Shown piece after piece: positions 38,476-51,849 of a stretch of DNA of 64,000 bases (position 1 is the first letter of the stretch; each line of letters opens with the position of its first letter). A program made the position numbers and the translations under genes. This DNA comes from Symbiodinium natans. Taxonomy: Eukaryota; Sar; Dinophyceae; Suessiales; Symbiodiniaceae. The notes under the pieces are model-generated. The model did not search any database and had not been told where the DNA came from. It saw only the letters and a program-made list of their open reading frames with translations. The stretch spans positions 74,571 through 138,570 of the forward strand of contig CAJNDS010002256.1 in NCBI GenBank assembly GCA_905221605.1. Direction: 5' to 3'.

Positions 38476-38590
<115 letters not shown>

Positions 38591-38667
38591 TGAGCAGGTC
38601 AATGCACTTCTGCAACATGTGCTCTGTGCTAGTGCAGCTTGTAGTTTTCCTTTGCATGTGTAGTTTT

Positions 38668-38684
38668 GCCAATTTTGGCTCAAG
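38668..38684 (+). other. Possible spliced-leader relic
   Basis: GCCAATTTTGGCTCAAG differs from the last 16 bases of the dinoflagellate spliced leader (GCCATTTTGGCTCAAG) by one inserted A. The sequence after it does not look like the rest of an SL RNA gene, so it may be the 5' end of a retroposed trans-spliced mRNA. Confidence 0.5.
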
Positions 38685-39078
38685 TATCGAGCTAGACTTG
38701 TGCCGTTGAGCACGGTGGTTTCGTACAGTCGCTCTTAGGTATCTGTGCGGTCCGACCGGACGCACTTGGGCGTAGGTTGCAGAGAGAGTGAGCCCGCGAA
38801 GTCACAAAACAGCGTGACCGCCTGCGTTTGCTTTGGCTTAAGGCAAGACCAGGTTGGTCGACTACACAATTGGGGCTGTTCTGGGAGCTCAAGTATCGAG
38901 CTAGACTTGTGCCTTTGAGCACGGTGGTTTCGTACAGTAGCTCTGAGGTTGCTGTGCGGTCCGACCGGACGCACTTGGGCGTAGGTTGCAGAGAGCGTGA
39001 ACCCGCGAAGTCACAAAACAGCGTGACCGCCTGCGTTTGCTTTGGCTTAAGGCAAGACCAGGTTGGTCGACTACACAA
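38678..39078 (+). repeat. 209-bp tandem duplication
   Basis: Copies 38678-38869 and 38887-39078 are about 95% alike by eye. Each runs from GCTCAAGTATCGAGCTAGAC to GGTTGGTCGACTACACAA and includes the palindrome GGTCCGACCGGAC. A 17-bp spacer separates them. Confidence 0.88.
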
Positions 39079-39225
39079 GTAGTAGTAATACTCCTATAAT
39101 TGTACTCCGAGTACTACTAGTACTACTAGCATGACGTACTACTACGACTAGTACTACTAGTGCTATACTAGTGTACTACTTGTAGTATTAGTACTACTAG
39201 TATTACAGTATTACTCGTATTGCTT
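39079..39225. repeat. Degenerate TAC/TAG palindromic repeat
   Basis: GTACTACTAGTACTACTAG-type units and their inverses alternate, giving a self-complementary stretch able to form hairpins. Confidence 0.8.
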
Positions 39226-39235
39226 GGTGCTGGTA

Positions 39236-39362
39236 GCCCTCGGCCACACGGCGCCCACGGCCCGCGGCCCCGCGGCCGCCCGCGGCCCGCGGCCGCGGCC
39301 GCGGCCCGCGGCCCCCGGCCCGCGCCAGCCCGCGGCCCGCGGCCCGCGGCCCGCGGCCGGAA
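39236..39362. repeat. (CCGCGGC)n extreme GC repeat
   Basis: Nearly pure CGCGGCCCGCGGCC-type sequence in palindromic units. Confidence 0.92.
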
Positions 39363-41340
39363 GGACGTGTGACATGCATGCATTATTCCGTCCGATGACA
39401 GTGGGCTCTCATCTGAGCTCAGCCCGCGTCGCGTCTGCAATGGCAGTCCTCAGTTGGGAACGTTGAGCGTTGAGGGGCAGCACCACATATTCTGCAACAA
39501 TGTCGCAATTTTCCGTTCGGGTTTAGTCTGTCCATATCATGACAGATGTTGGGTTGCTTATATTTGCTTCTCATGTGTATGGGCCAGTTGAAACCAGCTG
39601 AAAAGAGGCGGCTGGAATTGGAGTCCCGAGCGCACGCCGCTCGGTTGGAAGTTTTGCCCGGCTTCGTCACGCATGGATTCGAGGAACGATCGTGTGCGTG
39701 CACTTCAACTTGGAACACCTTCTGACAAAAGGTGTTTTTTCTCTCACGTCATATCTTCGCGGCCCAAAAGCCACATGAGTGCACTCACCATGTCCACGGT
39801 ATTCCACAAAACCCCCGCTCAAAGGACTGCTCGCGCCGCCCGAACTGCTCCAGCAATCGCAGCAATCCGTTTGGCTCTCCACCCGTGCAGTTGCCAACGC
39901 GCTTGAGGCAGCGCTTGAATTGTTTGTTTTGGCGGGTCTGTGTTTCAGACATGTTTCAGCACGATTGCCGGACGCCACGAAATATTCACCAGTTTTTTAA
40001 GCAGCGCACCGCCCAGTTTACGGATTGTTGCTTGGTTTGGGCATGGAATGTCATCCCTGTGTTGGCAAGGTTCCTGGCACGAGAGGCCTGGCAAGCGGTG
40101 CCCACGGCGGCACAGCTTCCGCACGCTTGCGCGCTTTGGCGCTTTCTCGCTTTCTCGCTTTCTCGCTTGCTCGCTTTCGCCCTTTCGCTTTCGCGCGTTC
40201 GGGTCTACGTGAAACATTAACAGCGTCAGACTGTTACTGCAGCTCATGGACCACGGTCCTATGAGGACATGGGGAGTGGCGGCGTGCACAATTCGGTTTA
40301 CATATGCATGAGCGCCCCTCGCAAACATCGTAGGCGCCGCTCCGCTGCCAGGTTGACGTCGACGTCGTCCAGCGCCCTCCACTCGGGCCGTGCGCTCACG
40401 GGCTTCCCTACGTCAGCTGCTGTTGCATTGCCACCGCTCACCTCCGCGTGCTCCTGTTGCGACGGCTGCCGCTGCCGCTCTCGCTGGCGCCCCGCACTTG
40501 CCGTTGCAGAGGCCACCATGCCCACCTCGACCCCTTGGGGGACCAACGTCTGGGGTTTTGGCGTCGAGGGCCCTTCCACTTGAGCATGCAGTCGCCTTAA
40601 GTATGCCGGGAAGATGGTGTACGAGTAGCAGGGTCGCCGACATGAACATCGATGTTCCTGTCAGCGACGCACGCTGCGTCGAAGTTGTCACGAACGTCTT
40701 ACGTCTCCCACCTCCACTCCGGGCCGCCGCGAGCGCAGGGTGGGTGGCGCTGGTGCGATGCCGGAGCTGCGACTGCCTGATGAATCCGAAGACACGCAGC
40801 CTGGCCAGAGAGACACCAACATGTTTTGCTGATATCGAGTCATGTGTCGTGACTTGCACTGAGGATTTAGAACGCGAGACAGTTGCTGGCGAGCCCAAGC
40901 CTTGCCAGAAACCTATATTACAAGATTTGATGAGTCTTCGTCGCGGTTGTCGTACCAAGGTGGAACCTTGCAGATTTCCCAAGGTGACATCCACGTACTT
41001 CGACTCACATTGCTGCATTGCCGTTCATGAACTATCCTGCACATGACGTCGGCTGATGTGAAGAGTACAACCGATCTCGCCCGTCAAGATCGACTGCGCC
41101 AGATGCTTGTCTCGTTTCGCTGAAAAGACAACACCCCACGTGTCACTAATGCGATTTAATTCGCTTGCAAGCCTGCACATTTTGCATCGGAATGTAAACG
41201 AGCTTTCTTTGTATTCACCACCAACTCATGCAAGCACCCACCATTGCTGGAATTCTCCTGTGTGTACGTCTCGGTGTCGGCAACCTCCGACAAAATGAGT
41301 CTCCAACCGTTGGTTTGGGAAGTGGACGAAAATTGAAACA
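39363..41340. other. No recognised gene; one CTTTCTCG repeat
   Basis: 40137-40200 is a (GCTTTCTC)n-like tandem repeat. Plus and minus open frames of about 200 codons at 40390-41046 overlap each other, and neither shows a domain. Confidence 0.4.
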
Positions 41341-41342
41341 AA

Positions 41343-41397
41343 CATATATATATATATATATATATATTTTATTTTGTTGTTTTTTTTTTTTTTCCGC
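41343..41397 (-). repeat. (TA)n and poly(T): A-rich tail of the adjacent LINE
   Basis: On the minus strand the LINE fragment ends in a run of about 14 A, then AACAAAATAAAAT and an (AT)n run, as expected for a retroposed 3' end. Confidence 0.7.
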
Positions 41398-42620
41398 GCC
41401 CTTTTGCGTCCGCCGAAAGCGTCCCGAGTCCCTACGACGTCAACTGCTTAGACTCCTACGGAGTGCTAGCGAAGCGGCAGCCGGCTGGGGGCGCTCGCAC
41501 TCGCCAGGGAGCACGTCGCTCAACGGGAGCGTGTCTGGCGCGCCAGGCCAGCAGACCCGTGCGGGGGCAGGCGAGGTGGTGGTCTCCACATGCATCGACC
41601 TCGCCCCCACAACCATATCGGCCTGCCGCTCCACAGCGCAGGTCCGTGAGGGGCAGGAGCAAGCGAAGGCGGGTGGACGCCGCATCCGAAGGTATCGCGG
41701 CTAGCCACATACCGGCATGCGGACCGGATTGAGAGTGGAGGAGGGTTCGAGCGGCAAGAGCTAAGGCCGGAAGCAACGTGCGTTCTCGGAAGGAAGTGTG
41801 AAGTGCGATGAAGTGCGAGAACGGCATGTCGCCGCCAACCAGGGCTTCCGAGGCCGAGTTCACCCTCAGCCGCTGGGACGTCAGCGCCTCGGGCGCAAGA
41901 TTCCCAGTCGGGTCTGCTCTCCCAGCCCTCCGCAGTAAGCTGGTGCGCCGCCTCCACAGCCGCGTGCAGGCAAGGTGCCGACGGTGCGCCCTCGAGCTCG
42001 CGCACGAGCCTGTCCGCTGCGTTGGGGTAACGTTGGCGCAACACCGGGAGCGCATCTGCCCACGCCGCCCAGTATGCTGCCGCGCCACCCGCTCAGCTGC
42101 CAAGAGGCCAAGACCTCCCAGGCTCGGCGGCAAAAAAGCAACGCTGCGAGCAGCCGCCCGGGCGTCCCCTTCGCTGGGCCCCTGGTCGCCCAGCAGACCT
42201 TGAACGACGGCACAGAGCACGTCGTCGTGAGCGCGAGCGTACGGCAGTATCTCTGCAGCGGGGATGTTGCGGAGCAGATGCTGGGTGCGGCGCCACGCAA
42301 AAAGCGAGCAACAGCCAGGCGCTCTGGAGGTCGGGGAGGCGCTTTAGTTTCCGGAGCAAGTCGTCCTGGGCAGCAAGGCGGTCAGCGGCTTGGGCGGCGA
42401 CGAAGTCGGGGTGACCGATGGGCACTCCCAGGGCGACGAAGCCACGCTGCTCTGGGGGCAGGTTGCCACACCAAACGTCCCGGCCCAGGTCGTCGATGCC
42501 GGGCGGGGCGCCCCCGCCTGCCGCGTTGTAGACTCGCGTCTTGCCCAGGTTGGCCTCGACCCCGCGCCTCGCTCGACCTCGTATCCGTCGGCTTATTTTC
42601 CTCGAAAACGGGCACATGAC
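41398..42620 (-). pseudogene. 5'-truncated LINE reverse transcriptase, frameshifted
   Basis: Minus-strand pieces include VEANLGKTRVYNAAGG, then QRGFVALGVPIGHPDFV (the thumb entry region of LINE RTs) and LKRLPDLQSAWLLLAFCVAP. They are followed in other frames by SLGGLGL, AGMWLAAIPSDAAS and a C-terminal Cys/His motif CGGEVDACGDHHLACPRTGL. The order is that of the end of an L1-like RT with its zinc motif. The palm domain is missing, so the copy is 5'-truncated, and at least two frameshifts break it. It is unrelated by eye to the LINE at 19-29.5 kb. Confidence 0.72.
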
Positions 42621-42649
42621 CTGAAGTGAGCGACCCTTGTGAAACAACG

Positions 42650-45600
42650 TGACTCGAACGGAGCTGTCTCAAAGCTACGGCATGCTTGCTTTTGCCATGC
42701 CCCTTTCTCGTTGACGACTTCTGCAACATATCAGCAACTCATTATTGGCACGATCCACAAGATGATTCAACTCCGTGCTGTCCTGGAAATCTGCCCATTG
42801 TGCCCACGTATCTTCCCAGTCACACTGCAACAACCTGTCGTTGGTAATGGCAAGTTTGACAACTTTGAGACCGATTTTGAACCAAGCATAATGTGCGTCA
42901 AGCTCGATCTCATGCTTCACAAAGCCCCACTCGCCAAGCTGCCAGCGTTACCTCATCAAGTTTTTTTTTTTGAACACGTTTTTCAAGCGGAAATCCTGTG
43001 TTGCCCATACCTTGTTACTATGCTCGAGTAATTCAGCACGTCTGAGCCATGCAACAACATTATCACCACGGCTGCCACGAAGCTCAAGTGAGCAGACCTG
43101 AGACTAGTTGAGTTGCGCCGGTCATGCGGCCTAAAGAGCAGCTGCAAGAAGGTGGCATCAGCAAACTGCTCAACTCCGTACACACCTGCCGCTTCACAAC
43201 GCCGCAGCCACACATCCCTCGAATATCGGGCAGACGCGCGTTGCGTGAAGAAAACTCCAGTGGTCATTCGCCGCACAAGCACGGCAAGTTTTGAGATCGA
43301 TGACGAGACGTTCGACACTAAACCGTCAGGCAGTCGTGACAACACGGGGGCGGTCTGTCCGGCTGGATGCGTGCAGATGGCATCACGTTTTGGCCGTGCA
43401 TGCAGTGGGGTACCGGCGCCCAGTGCCTGCTTGTATCCTTGAGTTCAACAAGCCCTGCTGACGCTGGTCCCGAAAGGCGGCGGCAGCAAATGCGGTCCGG
43501 CGCGCATCGGCGCTGTAAAGCGTGCTTCCCGCAATTGTTTTCTTGCAGAAAAGCAAAACATGACGGAATAAAATACACATGAAAAACACAGTGCATGCCG
43601 TGCGACTTTGCCGCGACGGTGAGCTCCGCAGCCGCTGATGTTCTTAACAGCGGCCCATCGTGGCCCCAGCATGGGCTTGAACATGTGTGTGCAGCGCGTC
43701 GACAGCTGGAAGGTGGGTTCGAGAGATTTTGAGAGATGTTGAGAGCACTGAAAGCACGGGAGCTCAAGAAAGGGAGGCTGGCATCTTGCCAAAAGTCAGG
43801 ACGAGGATGTGTGCGTGCTGCCTGTCGGCGATGCGGAGCCATCTCCCTACAACACATTGGGCTTAGGCAGGCCAGGTTGCAGCACATGGTGTGTTCGGCA
43901 CCATCAGCAAGGTGGGAACCAATGCAGGCCAAGACGTGCTGCAAGATGTCATTACCAGTTTCCGCATTCTGTTGCGCGATGTGGATGTTGTTTCCGCGAT
44001 AGCATCTCATCAGGTTGAATCAATTGGGGTGTTGAAAGATGAACGGATAAACTCATGGGCGCCAGGGGCTCAAGATTTCATAGGCTTGTCGTGGCATGGA
44101 TGCGAGCAATGCGAGCATTGCTGCAGTTCCTCGTTGTGCCGCCGAGGAGAATGTCAGAGCCTCCACCAGCAGGCGGCAATCAAATAGTTGGTGTTGTACA
44201 GTTTGTTGCGCACACGTGCAAAGAAAATACGCCGCAAAAGGACGAACAGTATTAAGTGTGAAGTTTCGCCAGGTTGTTTTGGGAACTGCGATGACCTCAG
44301 ACAGGACAGCCAAAAAGCTGCACGCAGGGAAATTGCATATGTGACCGGCTCAATACCACCCATTGTGCCAAGGTTGTCAATCTGGTTTCAGAACCGAGGC
44401 ACCAGAGGCCTCACCTATCGCATGTTTCGCGAGAAAAGAATGGCAGCTACACGCAATGATAGATAGATTGGAGAGGGGGGGGAAATCCGTGCCCGCCATC
44501 AGAAACAGGGCCAGTTGCGCTGACTTGTTCTTGACCTCCTTCGAAGCCTCTATCACCCCAGCCTGAGCTTGTTTAGTCGAGTGACCAATTCCTGTGCCGC
44601 TGGATCGAGGCCTTCTTGGCAGATTCGCCCGAGAAGGGCGTCATAGTGGAGCAGGACGGCAAACAATTTCGAAAGCTTCCTAGCTCTGAAAGCTGTGTCG
44701 CTGTCAGGGACACGCCCAAGCACATGCATTCCGCGAAGATCCCATGTTCGAAGACGCTGTCAGGCTTGTTCGGGTTGAACGCGTTTCGTGTCGACATGGT
44801 GTATCGTTGCAGGTGCATAAGATTTCCTGGGCAAGCTCCATGTTGTAGCCCAAGAACATCCATGAACCAGAAGCAAATGGCACAGGTACAGCAAAGCAAA
44901 TTAAGTTGGCGCATCTTTGCGATTGACCAGAAGACAACCGTCAACAAAGGCTGGTCCATGGACGTCGTTCTGTGTAAATCATGTGCGTTGGCTTCTTCTT
45001 GTCCGCCTGTCGACCCCACCCCCCAACCCTATATATAGATCCTTGAAAAGCGGAGATGGCAGGCATGTTTAGCGCTGCTGCACACGGACTTGCGCAGCGG
45101 CAAAGGCAGTCTTGGACAGCATCAGGGCCCCAAATGACCTGGAAAGCCTTGGACGTGCAAAATCAATGCAGGGCTATGCAGGGCTGTGGCTCCCACTTCA
45201 TGCATTGTAGGTCGAGCCTGACAGGCTCGACATGCTCGACATGCTCGTTAAGCTTGATAGGCTTTGCAGACGGAGCCCGGCAGGTTTATCATGCACTTCC
45301 AAATAGCCTGCCAGATGAATACCGAAACGTGTAGAGGGAACAAAACAGGGTGTAGCACCCCAGTGCTATTGTTGGGGGTTTGGTGCCCATCTTTGGCATT
45401 TTTGGAGTTCAACGTCGGCAGTTGCGAAACGGGTCCCCAGTTGTTCCAGCCGACACACCAAGAAGTTGATGAAGAGGTGTGCGCTGTTAGTCCAATGTGG
45501 GCCGCATCACGCCGCAGGTAAGATGTTTGAGGCAGCATGCTGAGAGCATGAGCTACGTGCAAAGACGCGTTGGACGGAGATTGCATCTTCGTCATTTTCG

Positions 45601-48600
45601 TGATGGGACAGCACTCCCCTGCCGCTACATGTTCCCAAAGCACACACAGTTTCGAACCATCAGTTGTCGGCGGGGGATAACATTGCTGAGTTGTTTTGAG
45701 GAGTTGGGTTGCTGCCAGTTCGTCAAGTCATGAGTCATGCATCATGCATCACACTTGCTGACGCCTCGGCCAGAAATATTTGCACCAAACTTTGGTTTTG
45801 ATGGGCTTGTGCAGACACCAGCGGCAACAAGACAACATTAACATTGTTTCACTCATAGTGTACAGGCCTCACCAAATTGCACCGTCACATACCGTCACCC
45901 AGAATGTGCACCATGTCGGGAGATCCAGAGCGTGCTTGTGACGAAAACCGTCCCACAGCACACAGGCAAAGTGAGAGAACCAAGCGGAGATGGCAAGAGA
46001 TTGCTTGCATGAGTGCATTTTTGTGGCTTGCATGAGTGCTTTTGTCAGCATAATTGCAGATCAAGTCTGGATGCATGATGTCTGTGTGCAAGCTGTTCGT
46101 GAGTGCACTTGTGCTACTTGTGCATGTCGGCTCGCAACACGCGGGCTGCTATGGCGATAACGACAAAAGTTGCAATATATTTGCGAAACATGGCAGCAGC
46201 AAGCATGCGTCTTGAAGGGACGCAAAACATCAGACACCCAGTGTGGTTCGACAAACCACAAGCTCCAAATACCCACCTGAACTGTTTGTGCGTGTGCCCC
46301 TTGATCGTAGCTCAGTGGCACGCGCGTGTCGGGACAGTTTGCTTGAACAGTTTTCCGCGTCCACATCCACTGAATGCGCTGGTGCGACTGAAGGCGCGTC
46401 TAGCCGCCAAGGATGTGCTTCGGTGTTGGATGGTGTCTCCCGTGTGCAGAGATTCTTGCTGTAGTACTCGTGCCACTTCAAGACGCTTTGCTTCATCCTG
46501 GCTTGGATCTTCAGGGTCATGGAGTTGGAGCCCCCGCGCCGGTACAAACCTTGGTTGGCAAATGTGTGTAGTGCCTTAGAAGCTCAGATGGAGCGTTTTC
46601 CTTGAAGAGCGATCCCCCTAGGCCGCGAACATCTGGCGGTAGCAGCCAGATTTCCTTCGCCACCACTGCCGATGCACCGGCCCTTGGCAGGATTCGCTTT
46701 GCATCCTCGATTCTCCATGTTTTGTAGGTGTAGAAGTGCAGCGACAGACAGGGTGATTCATTGGCTGGCGCACGTGTTCACGCAAATTGTTGGATTGGTA
46801 GGTGGGTAGGGTCCGGCTGAGGCCCCGCGAGGCGGTGCAAGCGTGGCCTCGTTGAGCAACAAGTCGGACAACAAGTCGTCCGCTGGTTCCACAATAAGAG
46901 AGACTGTGAGAAAACCTTCCAAAGCGGAGGTGAAAGAGGCCCAGGGGCTCAACTCAGGGGGAAGCTTGCTGAAATAGTCATTGGATGCTCACTGGTTTGC
47001 AAGAATGGGCGGGGGATGTTCTTCGCTGTGGAAGTTTGCAGGTCAGACCCACAAAATGGTACGTGAAGTGCTCGGGCCGCCTTGTGGATAACACCGCTTT
47101 TATTAGTCCATGCCTCAGTTGTGCGGTGCATGAACGTGCTGTAGTCCCAGAAAGTTTAAGACGCTGTTTCTTGCAGCATGGGCCGCCAAGAGTTTTGTCT
47201 CTTCCCGGACCACGGGCCTCCGGTCTGCTGGTGAAAGCCAATGCCAAGAATGTTGGCACGAATTCAACCTCAAAGAGAGAGACGAGTCCTCGAACTGCTT
47301 ACCAATGATGCTTTAAGGCTTCTCAACCCACTGTGCGCAGCTCCGGTACCAACAGTGAGACAATCAGGGCATGATCAATGCAAACGCCTCGGAGTCTGGC
47401 CTGGACCGACACTTGTGGTGTGTACGCGGGGCGGGTTGCGCCACTTCCCCACACCCCCCCCCACCCCTGCCCGAACATGGAGCACAGATTCGCCAACATG
47501 ATTGTCGGAGCACCATGGATATGTTGGCGACTCTTCCCTTTTCTTGGGCCGCAGTTTGGGAACCATACTTCGTGTGGGTCCGTCCTGGTTTATTGGGGCT
47601 TGTGGCTCGGAACTTGGCGCCGAGCCCTGGTTGGGTTGGCTCTAGAACTGCCACGAGATGCGAGAGGTTTATGCAGAGGTTTTAAACTGCAAAGGACATG
47701 CAAAGTCGCCTTCTTCTGTGCTGCTCAGTGACCCCCGACAGTCAGTCATCCAAATCTGCTCTGTTAGTGTTGCGAAAGCTAGCAGGTCTCACTACGCTGC
47801 TCACGATCTATGCCCTTACCGGGGATGACCTGCGAGTGCTTCTGACGGAGCGCAGCTGGCAGAATGTGCAGGGTTTTGGGGTTCCAACTCAGAGCTGCCA
47901 GCATTTACCCGTCGCGCTTATGCAAGGAGAAGCCTGCAGACATCTATTTCAATGGTATGGCCGCAAGCTTGGGGACTGCAGTTCGTTTTTGCTTTCAAAA
48001 TCCACCAGTTCACAAATCGTGACGAATGTCCTGTTCGGTTGAAAGCACTTGCAAGTTTATGTAGAAATGGCGAACAAGAAGAGCAGGGGAAGGTAAGAGG
48101 CATGCTTCTTACCGCATGAACTTCTCGTGGTTTCCGTGTTCCACTATGACGTCCTGCATGCGCGGCGAGACTTAGGTTCTGGCTTGCCTGGCCATCTTCA
48201 CATTCGAAATTTTCATCTCCGTTCTTGGCAAGGCTGTGCATCATTGGCCGCCGCTTTATGGCTTGGCGTACATTTGCTCATTAGTTTTGTGGCAAGGTAG
48301 CGAAGGAAGTAGGATAATGGGGTCTACAGTCTACGCTCGTTTTTTCCTCCTTGCCCGGAGGCCGACTATTGGCTTGGATTCTTTTTCGTTCTAGACATCG
48401 CTTCTACAGCCACCTTGGTGCTTGATTTGACGTGGGCCGGAGCCTGAGATTGAGAGCTGGGGTTCTGAACATGACCAGTGTCGGTTCACGGAAAGAATGC
48501 GCCGCGTCAGCTGACCTCCGAGCCGAGATGAGCACATGGCTGACCGAAACGCTGGCCAGGTGAACGAATTCGTGTTCGGTGGGCGAACAGACACGTCGGA

Positions 48601-48780
48601 GGAAGGCAGCCTGGGTTGCAAGTATCTGTGAACATCCATGCTACTACGACTTAGCATAATCGTTGTGATGAAGATGGCCATTAGCGAGTCAGGTGATGCC
48701 AACTCAGATACGTTGCGAAGCGGCAGGCTTGGCATGGTGCTTGATGTTGGAGTGACATGACATGCATACACAAGGGCAAT
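42650..48780. other. No recognised gene
   Basis: Open frames up to 230 codons occur on both strands and overlap each other, none with domain content. Small local repeats of GACATGCTCG lie at 45205-45262. Unidentified exons of an intron-rich host gene could be hidden here. Confidence 0.35.
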
Positions 48781-48782
48781 AA

Positions 48783-48803
48783 GGCACACACACACACACA
48801 CGC
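48783..48803. repeat. (CA)n microsatellite
   Basis: About ten CA units. Confidence 0.95.
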
Positions 48804-49154
48804 TTACATACTCACTCACTGACGCACTCCTCACTTGCAGCCTTCGAAGACAGTTCTCAAGCCGAGCAACACACGACCAGGCCGCCGAGCAACACAATAC
48901 AGCTGGGTCCATACCCCGCCGCACTGGTCGTTTGCCAGTTCGTTTGTATCAATGAAGCTGTATCCCAAGCCTTGCGAAAGCCAACATCTTCCCGAGCATT
49001 CGCCCTGTAGTGGCACAGGAGTCAAAAACCGACCCAACCCTTTCTTGTTTCGGGTTTCAAGCGAAATACCAAAACACACACTAGGGAGAATCAACAAAAC
49101 CAACAACATACCAAGACAAGGGTATACATATATACATATTTTATCATACACTCC

Positions 49155-49182
49155 TATCTATATATATATATATATATATATG
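49155..49182. repeat. (TA)n microsatellite
   Basis: About twelve TA units. Confidence 0.95.
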
Positions 49183-51840
49183 TACATGTGTTTCCTTTAT
49201 TTCAGCTATGCATTTTATGATACCTATTTGCCATAGTTTGCTTGACATGTTCATGTTTGCACATAAGTGCACAAAAGCATGCACTTGTGTCGCAGCTCGC
49301 ACACTGCAGCCCTTTTCCCGAAGCCTGTGACTGTGATACCCATCATATGCTTTTGTATTTCGGTGTGCCCGATTCTGGGCCTTTGTTTGTGGATGCTAGC
49401 GCCTACAGGGGAGTTTTCGATGACATCCCGTGCTGTTGCTCTTGCCTTCTGCTTCTAGGACGGCGCGGGTTGGTGCCAAAGCAGCACGTATGGTCCGTGT
49501 ATTGAGACTGGACCGCGGCCCAGATGTGCAGAGCACCGTGCCAGTTCATTTGGTCGTGTGATGTCATGTGACGTCCTGTGACAGGATGACTTGTAAGTTG
49601 ATATCGCATTCTAGGGCTTACATCGTGTCAGAGAGTCGGCCATTTGGCGGTCAAGCTTATGCAATGCCAAAGCATGTGCGATCAGTGCTGGAGCAGACAT
49701 GTTTGTGCATGTGCTTGAGAGCAAGCAGTATGTTGTGCTACCTGCAACGCTCGCTGAAGGTCAGAATCCTAAAGCTCTACAAAGCTTACTACGAGGCAAC
49801 TTGGGTGTGTCGCACAGGGAGCTTAGAAGAACTGGGGTGTTGTGCAGCACCTCAACACTCAATCTGTCATGCGTAGGAATGCAGACACAGCTTCTGAGAT
49901 GCAATTACCTTTAAGTCCAGGCAGACCGAGAGCGAAAGCGCCGACGGCAAGCAGTGTGCAGCCCAGCACTGCTTCACGCGGGGCGTGCAGGGGAGACCTC
50001 CAGTGATCGGCATGCTAGTCACAGCAGCGTCACCGTCTGCACAGCAGCAAGATGCTAGTCTGTTTTTGATCTCCGTTTGATCGCAGTGCCTGATGTGTTG
50101 CACACTCCCTGAGCTGAGGCTTTGCAGGGAAAACAGAAGGATAACGACGATGATGAGTGGGACGAGGAGGATGCTGCGGAAGCAGGCAAGGCATTGCATT
50201 GGCCCACGGACCAACCAAATTCCAACCTTCCTACATAAAGCGCCCGCCCAGATGCAGCTGCGTCTGTCAGGATCTCAGTCAAGGGTTGACAAGGAATTGA
50301 CTTGGGCTATCAGCAGGAGAACGGTGGTCCATCATGGAGCACGGCAATTCGAATGCAAAGCCAAGATGTAGACCTAGTGAGCATTCAAACCGGCAATGTC
50401 GCATACACTCCGTGTACTCTCCATGTCCCCAGGCGGAGCCGCAGAATCAAGAGTCCACACTGGGAAAGAAGTTGCCATCGGCCCGGGAAGTGACAATTCG
50501 CTTGTGCTTTTGCTGCTCTTCTTCCGGTTCGGTCTGAAAGTACCGTCCGCTGTTTGCCTGATTCGAAGTTCGTGGTCCTGTGGCTACCAGGTCTGAGATG
50601 ACAACACGCCGAGTGATCATCCTCATTTTGGCGCGGAGCCTGGCAAGCTCTTTTTCTTCCCAAGGTTTATGTATATCTCCTGGCTCACGGGTCATGTCTC
50701 AGCGTGGTGCCTTCGGATGCTGGTTTAGCTTGTTGTGGCTGGTTCCAGTGCTCGGTTTGAGCGATGTGCAAAAACTACTAGGTGCCACACTGCTTGCTGC
50801 ATCTTCGTTTTTTTGCATACTCTCCACACCATGTTGTTTAGTGCTGCTTCAGTGTTGCTTCTCTTTTTTTCCGCGCTGTCATGAACCCGCTGGGTACTGG
50901 ATGGCTTAGTCGACGCTGATTTTCGTTGCCTTCGAGTCCTGTTTTCTACCGCTCCTTGAGGCCGTTGACTTTCTGAATGTTGCCGTTGCTAGCTTTCCTT
51001 CTTGCGCATCCCTGCTTTTGAGAATTGTTGCTGGATTTGATTGCCAGTGGTATATGTTGCAGTTTCTATTCGGCCCCTAGTTGTAAATGTTTCTGGACTC
51101 TCCATCCCAACATCCTTGTTGGCCCAGCTGGACCTTACCCTCATACAAAATCGATTTCAGCCCCATGCCTGTCTGTGTTTGCTACGCCTAGGTGTGCGTT
51201 TGCATTGTGCCCGCCCAGGTCATGCTTCTGCTTCTGCCGTTGTTGCAGAAGGACGAAATTGATCAGCTGCCTGTGTCCACGGCGCCCGGACCCCAATCGG
51301 GCAGTACTGAGGAACCCAATTTGGAGTTGGTGGAAACTGAAACAGGATCTGCCCCCGACATCTCATGCATGCCGCGCTTCCTCTGCGGCCCTCTGCGGCC
51401 CCCTGATTCTCCTCCGAGGTATGGTGCAAGCAGAGTGATGAACGCTTTTCAGGCCCGGCTACTTGGCACAAGGCCTATCAAGGCCTTCACGAGATTCTTG
51501 TGATGGGGCAGCCATTTTGACGGCTTTTCGGAGCCAGGACTACTTCGCCGTGAACGCATCGACGCGGAACGAGTCCGCGCGAGCCAACTACCAGCAGCAG
51601 CTGCTCCACTTTGTGCCGATCTTGGGCCGAGCCTGGCGTTTCGTAATTTGCCCGTGAATTCAGGTGATGAGTGAAAAAAACGGACTGATTTTTTTGAGAG
51701 TTGCTGCACCAAAAGTCCAAGAGCTTTGAAACAGCTGCTCCGTCATCCGTGTTGCAGCAACTTGTGCATGTTTCGCCCAGGTGTACTACCACAACTGGTA
51801 CGCTGGGACTGGCCTGAACAAGTACTGCCCGTGACCATCT
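49183..51840. other. No recognised gene
   Basis: Only short, overlapping open frames on both strands; no domain motif or clear repeat. Confidence 0.35.
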
Positions 51841-51849
51841 TGTTTGTCT

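Noticed and set aside
40390-41046. Overlapping ~200-codon frames on both strands
   Set aside because: Neither shows a motif; Ala/Arg/Pro-rich composition follows local GC content.
45030-45043. TATATATAG as a TATA-box promoter
   Set aside because: No gene follows, and dinoflagellate promoters are not known for canonical TATA boxes.
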